A DNA stretch of 49,030 nucleotides from Saccharicrinis sp. (GTDB lineage: Bacteria > Bacteroidota > Bacteroidia > Bacteroidales > Marinilabiliaceae), in assembly GCA_024635585.1 (NCBI GenBank), contig JAGXIP010000010.1, positions 1 through 49,030 of the forward strand, written 5' to 3'. The translations under genes and the position numbers were made by a program. The notes under the pieces are model-generated. The model did no database searches and had not been told where the DNA came from. It saw nothing but the letters and a program-made list of their open reading frames with translations. Positions 29,035 to 36,317 of the stretch are shown piece after piece. Every line of letters begins with the position of its first letter. Positions within the stretch are counted from its first letter, which is position 1.

Positions 29035-30609
29035 ATGCGTTATATAATTAATAAAATATCCATATTACTATTGTTGTCAAGCATATTTGTAGCTTGCCAA
29101 GAAGAGATTGATGATTATTTTTATAAGGAAACAGAAACTACGGTGGATTCTGATATTATGTCTTTGCTAAAGCAGAATGCAGATTATTCTCGGTTTGTTG
29201 AACTTTTAGAAGCGTATCAGATTGATACTTTACTTCGTAAGGGTAATATTTTTACCTTCTTTGTGCCTAATAATAGCGCAATGGATAACATTAAGCAAGG
29301 GGTACTAGAAGATAAAGATTTAGTAGAATATCTTATTACTGAGTCCTACGTGAATCTGAATCAAATAAGTTCTCATGCCCTGATACAGACGAAAGGTGGG
29401 AAATTTGGCCTAATTAAAGCTGCAGGTGGTTCTAGTTATACGTTTGATGATGTTGAAATAGTAAAAGGTAGTCCACTAGCCAATAACGGTCGTTACTATG
29501 AAATTGCGGAAGTGGTGCAGCCTAAACCCAGTTTGTACGAGTATATTGCTGCAACCAATCCATTTTATCGTAATTATTTAGATTCTCAAGATTCAATATA
29601 CCTTGATAAAGAGTTAAGTACACCCATTGGGTACACGGAAGCAGGTTCAACTGTGTATGATACCGTTTTAACAACTGTCAATTTGTTCGAAGAAGCTTAC
29701 TTTCCTATATCTCAAGAGTTCAGAGACCGTAAAGCAACCATGCTGTTATTTACGCAAGAGCAATATGATAGAGCTTTAGATATTGTATCTGAAAACATGA
29801 GTATTCCGGTAGAGAACATACCCTCATTGTGGCAAAACGATATATTGATGCCCTATTTAATAACACAAAGTGTATTTTCAAACGCACTTCCTTATACTGC
29901 TTTTGCTAAAGGACGCGCTAAAAACATTCTTGGTGATAGTGTATATGTTACTCCCCAAAATATTTCACCTGAATATTTTGAGAGTAGTAATGGACGAACT
30001 TATAAATTTATTGATTTTCAGGTGCCTGAACAACTTTATAAAGTGAATGACACAATACCCATGGTGTCATTGTTGTTCAGTAAAGGTTCCGGTCTTTGGG
30101 GATGGAAGGAGGACGTAGTAGTAACAGGACAAAAATTTAATCCAGTTCCACTTGGTAATAAATTTTCAAAGTTTGACGATAACTTGCTTATTGATATGGG
30201 AAATAATTTTAGAGGTGAATTTTCCTTAGCATATAAACATAAAAATGTATTTCCGGCAAAGTATAGACTTACGATACGATTTAATGCCACCAGTGTAACC
30301 GGAGTGTTTAATATTTATGTAAATGGCAAGCTATATCCGGTTGATATTGATGATGGATACGGACCTCGGGAGGATTTTGATTTTTATGACGTAAAAGAGC
30401 GTGGCGTTATCAGTTCTGTTACGAATGTTTATTATCCTTATGATATCAAATTCGGCGGTTTTTGTAGTTTTGAGATTTTAGTTGACAATATTACCGAATA
30501 TGGCGATGTGGAAGTAAAATTGGAATATGTAGAGCCTAGCCGAAAGAATAGAAGTAAATGCGGTTTAAGTTTAGACTATATTGCTCTACAATATTATGAA
30601 AATAATTAA
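29035..30609 (+). CDS. FAS1-domain lipoprotein C with C-terminal beta-sandwich
   Basis: 524 residues; lipoprotein signal with Cys21 in 'FVAC' followed by QEE, compatible with surface export. A clear FAS1 unit occupies about 40-165 ('YSRFVELLEAYQIDTLL', 'IFTFFVPNNSAMDNI'), and a second, diverged one about 170-340 ('KATMLLFTQEQYDRAL'). The C-terminal ~160 residues form a beta-sandwich with 'YRLTIRFNATSVTGVFNIYV' and the end 'LDYIALQYYENN', comparable to the end of lipoprotein B. It sits between B (31 bp) and the second SusC (39 bp). Likely a glycan-binding or complex-assembling partner of the second importer (inference). Confidence 0.82.
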   Translation: MRYIINKISILLLLSSIFVACQEEIDDYFYKETETTVDSDIMSLLKQNADYSRFVELLEAYQIDTLLRKGNIFTFFVPNNSAMDNIKQGVLEDKDLVEYLITESYVNLNQISSHALIQTKGGKFGLIKAAGGSSYTFDDVEIVKGSPLANNGRYYEIAEVVQPKPSLYEYIAATNPFYRNYLDSQDSIYLDKELSTPIGYTEAGSTVYDTVLTTVNLFEEAYFPISQEFRDRKATMLLFTQEQYDRALDIVSENMSIPVENIPSLWQNDILMPYLITQSVFSNALPYTAFAKGRAKNILGDSVYVTPQNISPEYFESSNGRTYKFIDFQVPEQLYKVNDTIPMVSLLFSKGSGLWGWKEDVVVTGQKFNPVPLGNKFSKFDDNLLIDMGNNFRGEFSLAYKHKNVFPAKYRLTIRFNATSVTGVFNIYVNGKLYPVDIDDGYGPREDFDFYDVKERGVISSVTNVYYPYDIKFGGFCSFEILVDNITEYGDVEVKLEYVEPSRKNRSKCGLSLDYIALQYYENN

Positions 30610-30647
30610 TAAGTTCTTTAACATACAGAACATAATAATAGAATAAC

Positions 30648-33600
30648 ATGAACAGAATTGCAACCATTTTATCTGTAATAATTCTTAATTTATTTTTGAC
30701 TGTGCCTATTTTGGCACAGAGTTCAAAAATGCTTTCAGGTATTGTCTTGAATGATGCCAAACAGCCGGTGAGTCAGGTGACACTTAATATTCCCGGTTCT
30801 GAACCTGTATTTACCGGCGAGGATGGTGTGTTCACTATTCCACGTGTAAGTGAAACGGAATGGCTTTTTGTGACCCCTTTGGAAGGTTATAGCCCTAAAA
30901 AGATACTATTAATGGACCAGGAGCATGTTAAAATATACCTAACAAGCTCCGATATTGAGTCTCTTTATTCAGAGGCGCTTACTCCTTTGGATAACAAGGA
31001 AAGACGAGATGTAATTTCATCTTTTAAAGCCTTAGATCCTTACGGATTTGAAAATCAACCGTATACTTCTACCGAGCAGTATTTACAAGGCGCTGTTTCG
31101 GGTGCGTTTGTTACCCAAACATCAGGTATGCCTGGTGCTGGTGCATCTGTATATATCCGGGGATACTCATCGCTATTGTCTAATAATCAACCATTGTATA
31201 TTGTTGATGGTATGCCTCTGGAAAGTGGTAATATTTATAATAATTTAATCGAAGGTTATAACTTTAGTCCAATTTCCAGTATTGATCCTTTAGATATTTC
31301 GCAAATTTCTGTATTAAAAGATGCGGCTGCAACTGCATTATATGGAGCTAAAGCGGCTAACGGGGTTGTAATTATTAAAACCTTGGATCCTAAAGAAACA
31401 AAAACTACGATTGACTTTTTGTATAGAACGGGTATTTCAATGGAACCAACGCAGCTAGCACAGCTCAATACCAAAGCGTATAAGACCTTGGCTAACGAAG
31501 TGCTTTTTTCAAGTAAGTTTGCGGAGGAGCAATACAAAGAGAGTTATCCTGGTTTATTTGCAACACCAGGCGATAATGATTATATAACTTACAATCACAA
31601 CACGAACTGGCAGGATGAAGTATTTAATAATGGTATGATGAACAATGTCCGCTTTTCGATTAAAGGGGGTGATGCGATTGCTAAGTATGGTTTGTCTGTG
31701 GGGTATTTGCAAAATAATGGGATAGTTAAAAATACGTCATATGATCGTTTAAACATTCGACTTGTGGGTACATTTGATATTTTCGAGTGGTTAAAAATGG
31801 ATGTGTCAACAAACTTAACCACGGCAACCTCAATGCTTAAAGAGTCTGCTTTATCCTCTGTGACAAATCCATTGCTGTCGTCCTTGTGGAAAAGCCCGAT
31901 GCTTAATCCTTACGAATATGATAGTGATGGAAATTTATTGAGAACAATAGATGAAGTTGACGAATTGGGAACATCAAATCCAACCGCGGTTATTAAACTA
32001 TCGGATGCTCAAGCTAAAAACTATAAATTTATTACCACGGTAAATTTAAATGGCGATATCAGTAAATCCGTAAAATTTAGCTCTATTATTGGTTTAAATT
32101 CAAACAACTCTAAAGAATACTTGACCATCCCCGATAGAGGATTTGACCTTTTGTATGAAGATGAAGTCAATCGCGAATCAAAAGGTCAAAATAATTCCTT
32201 ATACACTGTCTATAACGATAACCGTATTTTCTATACCAAAACCTTTAATAAAGTTCATTCTTTATATGCAGCACTGGGCTTAAGGTGGCAGCAAAATAAA
32301 TATGATCAGGATTTTGGTGTAGCCAGAAATTCGGCAAGTGATTTTTATACCAATCTGGATCGTGGTAATTCTTTGTTAAACCAAATTGGAGGAATTAATA
32401 GAGCTTGGAATTGGGGCGCATTATATTCAAATGTGTCTTATTCCTATGCCGATAAATATCTGCTTTCTGCTACTGTATCTTCTGATGTATCATCACGTAT
32501 TGGCGAAAATGCTGCAAATACAGTTAAAATAGGCAATATGCCGGTTGGTATTTTTTACTCCGTGGCAGGGGCTTGGCGTATTTCTAGCGAAAAATTCTTT
32601 TCTGGTATTAAAGGTATTGAAGAACTAAAACTTCGTGCTTCGTATGGTATAACTGGAAATGATGATATTGGCGAAGTGAATAGTTATTCTCACTTCGTGG
32701 TTAGTCAATACCGCGAAACGGCAGTTTTAGTACCTGGTGGTTTAGCCAATGATGAATTAACTTTTCAAACTAAAAAACAGGTGAATCTAGGGCTGGATTT
32801 TAGTGCTTTAGCCAATCGTTTTAATTTTACGGTCAATTATTTTGACAATAAAAGTGAAAATGTTGTTATGCTCGAGCTTCAAAATAGTTTCCTAGGTTAC
32901 GATACCTATCCCAATAATACAGCGTCTTTCTCTACAAAAGGGTTTGAAGCAGAGGTTTTTGGTCGTGTGATAAGTCGTCCTAATTTTTCTCTCGACCTGG
33001 GATTAAATTTCTCTAAATATAATACGGTTACCGACCATGTTACTTCGGGACAGGTAATATTTGATGCGCCCGGACAGATGCAGATTATTAACCGTGATGG
33101 AGCACCTATTAACAGTTTTTATGGTTACCGTTTCAAAGGTGTATATGCCAGCTCGCAAGAAGCAAATGACGCCAATATGTACAACTATAGAGGATTTAAA
33201 TACCAAGCAGGGGATGCTATCTATGAAAATGTGGCTGATGCTGATGGAAATATGGATAACCGTATCGATAAAAATGACAAGCAGCTATTGGGTTCGTTTG
33301 AACCTGATTTCTATGGCGGCTTCTTCTTGAATACGCGATATAAAAATCTCAGCCTCGATATGTTTTTCCAAGGTGTTTACGGTAATGAAGTGTATAATTA
33401 CATGAGACAACAAAATGAAAGCATGAGCGGACTGGAAAACCAGAGTGTAAAAACCTTACAGCGCTGGCAGTATGAGGGGCAGCAAACATCTGTGCCAAAA
33501 GCAACTTGGGATGATCCAATGGGAAATGCAGTTTTCTCTGACAGATGGATTGAAGATGGTTCTTATTTACGCCTGAAAAATTTAACCTTAGCGTATGATA

Positions 33601-33791
33601 TTAAGAAAAAGGTTATTGGGCTTTCTTCCATAAAAGTATTTGCAACGGCATCCAATCTGTTTACTTTAACTAAATATTTAGGATACGACCCTGAGTTTAG
33701 TTATTCGCAGGATTTAATGATACAAGGAGTGGATTATGGTAATATGTCGGTAAGCAAGCAATTTATGCTGGGTGTGAAGATTGGCCTATAG
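30648..33791 (+). CDS. SusC/RagA-type TonB-dependent outer-membrane transporter 2
   Basis: 1,047 residues. Signal peptide ends 'PILAQ' (residue 24); a regulatory-like beta domain spans about 28-100. The plug has the signatures 'GAGASVYIRGYSS' (163-175), 'PLYIVDGMPLESG' (182-194) and 'ISVLKDAAATALYGAKAANG' (220-239). It is clearly SusC-type but distant from the first copy. I see no usual TonB box (such as DEVVVT) between the regulatory domain and plug, and the protein ends 'MLGVKIGL' rather than in an aromatic residue, both less typical. It is paired with the SusD gene 156 bp downstream, a gap occupied by a dispersed repeat. Confidence 0.92.
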   Translation: MNRIATILSVIILNLFLTVPILAQSSKMLSGIVLNDAKQPVSQVTLNIPGSEPVFTGEDGVFTIPRVSETEWLFVTPLEGYSPKKILLMDQEHVKIYLTSSDIESLYSEALTPLDNKERRDVISSFKALDPYGFENQPYTSTEQYLQGAVSGAFVTQTSGMPGAGASVYIRGYSSLLSNNQPLYIVDGMPLESGNIYNNLIEGYNFSPISSIDPLDISQISVLKDAAATALYGAKAANGVVIIKTLDPKETKTTIDFLYRTGISMEPTQLAQLNTKAYKTLANEVLFSSKFAEEQYKESYPGLFATPGDNDYITYNHNTNWQDEVFNNGMMNNVRFSIKGGDAIAKYGLSVGYLQNNGIVKNTSYDRLNIRLVGTFDIFEWLKMDVSTNLTTATSMLKESALSSVTNPLLSSLWKSPMLNPYEYDSDGNLLRTIDEVDELGTSNPTAVIKLSDAQAKNYKFITTVNLNGDISKSVKFSSIIGLNSNNSKEYLTIPDRGFDLLYEDEVNRESKGQNNSLYTVYNDNRIFYTKTFNKVHSLYAALGLRWQQNKYDQDFGVARNSASDFYTNLDRGNSLLNQIGGINRAWNWGALYSNVSYSYADKYLLSATVSSDVSSRIGENAANTVKIGNMPVGIFYSVAGAWRISSEKFFSGIKGIEELKLRASYGITGNDDIGEVNSYSHFVVSQYRETAVLVPGGLANDELTFQTKKQVNLGLDFSALANRFNFTVNYFDNKSENVVMLELQNSFLGYDTYPNNTASFSTKGFEAEVFGRVISRPNFSLDLGLNFSKYNTVTDHVTSGQVIFDAPGQMQIINRDGAPINSFYGYRFKGVYASSQEANDANMYNYRGFKYQAGDAIYENVADADGNMDNRIDKNDKQLLGSFEPDFYGGFFLNTRYKNLSLDMFFQGVYGNEVYNYMRQQNESMSGLENQSVKTLQRWQYEGQQTSVPKATWDDPMGNAVFSDRWIEDGSYLRLKNLTLAYDIKKKVIGLSSIKVFATASNLFTLTKYLGYDPEFSYSQDLMIQGVDYGNMSVSKQFMLGVKIGL

Positions 33792-33837
33792 ACCTTGATT
33801 AATTTTATAAGTTTGTATAATTACAATATTTTGTAGC

Positions 33838-33932
33838 ATGAAACGAGCCATGAGAGTTACCTCTCACACAACCTGTCCCGCCTTAGCGGGAGGGAATGAC
33901 TAATGTGGCGAGTTCCATGTGGCAATTGAAAA
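33838..33932 (+). repeat. ATGAAACGAGC dispersed repeat, copy B
   Basis: Lies between the second SusC and SusD genes. It contains ATGAAACGAGCC, a TGAGAG/CTCTCA hairpin, a TCCCGC/GCGGGA hairpin, the block TGGCGAGTTCCATGTGG and the end GGCAATTGAAA, 15 bp before the SusD start codon. It therefore forms most of the SusD2 leader. Confidence 0.75.
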
Positions 33933-33947
33933 ACAAAATTTAGACAC

Positions 33948-35849
33948 ATGAAAAGGATAATAATATATGTTCTATTATTACTTGTTGTAACAACAGCATG
34001 TAATGATTTTTTAAACCCTGACCAAGGTTTAGTAGTACCAGAAAGTCAGGTGCCAAAGGATGAAGTTGAATTGCGTTCTATTAGTTTAGGATTGTATAGC
34101 TTACAGCAAGATTTGGTAGAGCAGATTGTAATGTTAGGCGAATTGCGTGGCGATCTTTTAACGGTTACAAATAATGCCGACCCGGATTTAAGAGAGATTA
34201 ATTCTTTTCAAATAACAGAAAACAATAGGTATGCTAGCCCTTCAAATTTTTATAAGCTAATAGCCTCTTGTAATAAAGTGATAAGGATATTTGAAAAGAT
34301 GCATCCTGAGGTGCTGGATAAGAATAGCCCGATATCTAACTATCATCGCATGTATGGTGAGGCGATTGCTATGCGTTCATGGGCGTATTTTTATGCTGTT
34401 AGAATATATAATGAAATTCCTTACATTCCGGAAACGCTGAACTCTATTGAGGAGATCAATGCATATGTAAACTCACCCGGAGAATATACCGACAGTATTT
34501 ATATTGATTACGCACCTAATGGCATAGATACTAAAACTGTGTTTGATACTACTTTTGTCTACACCGACAAAAAGTTTTTGAATCAAGACTTAATGACACG
34601 TCGATGCATAAAGGATATCAAGGAAAAGATTAGGGTTGTAGGTGTTGACTACTCCAATAAAGATAATATTAATGATGTAACGTGGAATACAACAGTTTGG
34701 AATGAAGATGGCCTTAAAGCCTTATTGGTGCAAATGTATATGCACATTGATAACTACAATGATGCTTTAAGTATTTTAGAACCAACATTTTTAAGACGTA
34801 GTATGCAGGTGGGTGATGACTTTATAAAATACGCAGTGGATGATAGATATGCAGGAGGTAAATGGAAGAATATTTTTGAAGGAATTGAAAATAATGAACA
34901 TATATTCACACTTCAATTCCAAAAAACCCAATCCTCTTGGCAATTAAATAATCTTCAGCGTTATTTTTCTATCATACCCCCCAATGTTTACGCCTTAAAG
35001 CCAAGTGCCAAGTCTATACGTTTGTGGGAATCGCAATGGAAAAATTATATTATTCAAACAACTGTGCCAAAAAGTGATCCAATAGAGAATTTGCCTCTCA
35101 ATAAAGTATATACCTTAGATCCTGGAACACCAGGAGATTTTTCCAGAGGTTATGGCAAATCTTATATATATGTTAAAAATGGCCTTGCTGTAGATAGTGC
35201 TACCGTGGCGGAAGTGCTTAAGCTGAAGAGGCTTAGTTTTTGGGACGAAGTTAACGAATTGATGCGTGGTGTAGATACGGTAGTTTATAAATATACCATA
35301 GGAAAGAGTACTTTTGATAGAAATGCAAACTTTATAGTGTATCGTGCAGCGGCAATGCACTTGTATGCTGCCGAGATTATGGCTGATCGTCAATATACGG
35401 ATGGAGGTAGCTTTCGTCATGATATTGGTTTTGCCCAGTTTTATATTTATAATGGCGATTATATTGGAACAAACGATAATCGTAGGGGTGTTGCAGGTAG
35501 AGCAGGTTTTAGTGCATACGGAGGAAAAGCCGTAGATCAACCCCAGTACTTTACGTTTGATCCGAATACCAATGAAATTACTGGATATAAACCTTTTGCA
35601 TCATTATTGGATAAACAGCTTTATATGGAAGACATTATCATGGACGAACGTGCCAGGGAATTGGCTTTTGAGGGAGAGCGTTTTTACGATTATATCAGGA
35701 TTGCACGACGTCGCCAAAAAGCGGGTTTAAATGGTAATGAGTGGTTAGCGACTAAAATATCCGAATCATATCCTGCTGGTCAACGTGCCGATATTAAAGC
35801 GCGTTTGATGGTAGAAAGTAACTGGTACTTGCCATTTATTCTTAAATAA
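33948..35849 (+). CDS. SusD/RagB-type glycan-binding lipoprotein 2
   Basis: 633 residues, longer than the usual ~500-550 of the family. Lipoprotein signal with Cys18 in 'TTAC'. Family features: 'CNDFLNPDQGLVVPESQ' at the N-terminus, 'GEAIAMRSWAYFYAVRIYNEIPY', 'ELAFEGERFYDYIRIARRR' and the closing 'ESNWYLPFILK'. The extra length lies mainly in the middle (about 165-215 and 330-440, for example 'TKTVFDTTFVYTDKKFLNQD'), regions that in SusD proteins often shape the glycan site. The end lacks the common 'ENP.L.QN' tail found in copy 1. It is the partner of SusC 2 and the last gene of the array; a terminator follows. Confidence 0.9.
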   Translation: MKRIIIYVLLLLVVTTACNDFLNPDQGLVVPESQVPKDEVELRSISLGLYSLQQDLVEQIVMLGELRGDLLTVTNNADPDLREINSFQITENNRYASPSNFYKLIASCNKVIRIFEKMHPEVLDKNSPISNYHRMYGEAIAMRSWAYFYAVRIYNEIPYIPETLNSIEEINAYVNSPGEYTDSIYIDYAPNGIDTKTVFDTTFVYTDKKFLNQDLMTRRCIKDIKEKIRVVGVDYSNKDNINDVTWNTTVWNEDGLKALLVQMYMHIDNYNDALSILEPTFLRRSMQVGDDFIKYAVDDRYAGGKWKNIFEGIENNEHIFTLQFQKTQSSWQLNNLQRYFSIIPPNVYALKPSAKSIRLWESQWKNYIIQTTVPKSDPIENLPLNKVYTLDPGTPGDFSRGYGKSYIYVKNGLAVDSATVAEVLKLKRLSFWDEVNELMRGVDTVVYKYTIGKSTFDRNANFIVYRAAAMHLYAAEIMADRQYTDGGSFRHDIGFAQFYIYNGDYIGTNDNRRGVAGRAGFSAYGGKAVDQPQYFTFDPNTNEITGYKPFASLLDKQLYMEDIIMDERARELAFEGERFYDYIRIARRRQKAGLNGNEWLATKISESYPAGQRADIKARLMVESNWYLPFILK

Positions 35850-35858
35850 TATGCATTG

Positions 35859-35878
35859 CCGTTCACTTAAGTGAACGG
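35859..35878. repeat. Perfect 20-bp GTTCACTTAAGTGAAC palindrome
   Basis: CCGTTCACTT followed by its exact reverse complement, starting 10 bp after the SusD2 stop. The same palindrome in near-identical form is at 2576-2595; both are followed by AGTAAATA, AACAGGG and a second hairpin. Confidence 0.75.
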
Positions 35879-35896
35879 AACAAGTAAATACATGGC

Positions 35897-35940
35897 AACA
35901 GGGCTACCTCAAAAGGGTAGCCCTGTTTAATTCTTATTTT
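35897..35940 (+). terminator. Terminator at the end of the FAS1/SusC/SusD array
   Basis: AACAGGGCTACC (35897-35908) pairs with GGTAGCCCTGTT (35916-35927), a 12-bp GC-rich stem with 7-nt loop, followed by T-rich sequence up to 35940. Confidence 0.8.
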
Positions 35941-35949
35941 TAGAGCTAG

Positions 35950-36009
35950 GCAGGTAAATACCTAAACCAATCAAAAGTTGAACCCCTGTCTGCAACAGGC
36001 AGGCCTTCA
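35950..36009 (+). repeat. TTGAACC dispersed repeat, copy 1
   Basis: Shares the core TACCTAAACCAATCAAAAG followed by TTGAACC with copies at 38429 and (reverse) 47866. The core is followed by a CCTGT/ACAGG palindrome. Confidence 0.65.
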
Positions 36010-36061
36010 GGATTTCCTATCTTACATTCAAAAAGAACTATGAAATAGTTCAACTTGAATA

Positions 36062-36146
36062 GCCATGGGTGTCCGCGTGCTGCCGAAGCTTTCCGCGAGC
36101 GCCATAGCTACCCTGCGGAGGCTCTAGCGAAGGAGCAAACCCATGG
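36062..36146. repeat. GC-rich 85-bp element with terminal inverted repeats
   Basis: Bounded by CCATGGGT (36063-36070) and its reverse complement ACCCATGG (36139-36146). The interior is much more GC-rich than the flanks and has further possible pairings (TCCGC with GCGGA; GCTC with GAGC). It resembles a palindromic intergenic element; no coding signal. Confidence 0.5.
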
Positions 36147-36189
36147 TAAATTCGGATTAAGAATATGAACCCCAAAGTGGGTTCAATAT

Positions 36190-36197
36190 TATTTTTG
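36190..36197 (+). promoter_or_regulatory. Possible -7 promoter box (TAnnTTTG) for the PL8 gene
   Basis: TATTTTTG matches the Bacteroidota -7 consensus, 120 bp before the PL8 start; no matching -33 TTTG at the usual distance. Confidence 0.3.
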
Positions 36198-36317
36198 CAT
36201 AGATGTGTTACCCACTATAATCTATATAGCACCGAAAAGAATAACACCTTGGATATGTTGATTAAAAAAAATAATCAAGGAGCTTTAAGAAAATATAGGA
36301 ATAGCAAAAACGGAATT

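Larger units (their letters stand above)
35850..36317. other. 468-bp intergenic region with terminator, repeats and PL8 leader
   Basis: In order: a 20-bp palindrome (35859-35878), a terminator (35897-35940), a copy of the TTGAACC repeat (35950-36009), a GC-rich palindromic block (36062-36146), a GAACCC/GGGTTC hairpin (36167-36184) and a possible -7 box (36190-36197). The ATG at 36165 opens a frame into the PL8 gene, but the first 51 codons are this repeat-rich leader, not a signal peptide. Confidence 0.65.

Noticed and set aside
36165-36317. Upstream ATG extending the PL8 protein by 51 residues
   Set aside because: The extension covers a hairpin and AT-rich leader and would bury the lipoprotein signal; the ATG at 36318 gives a normal signal.
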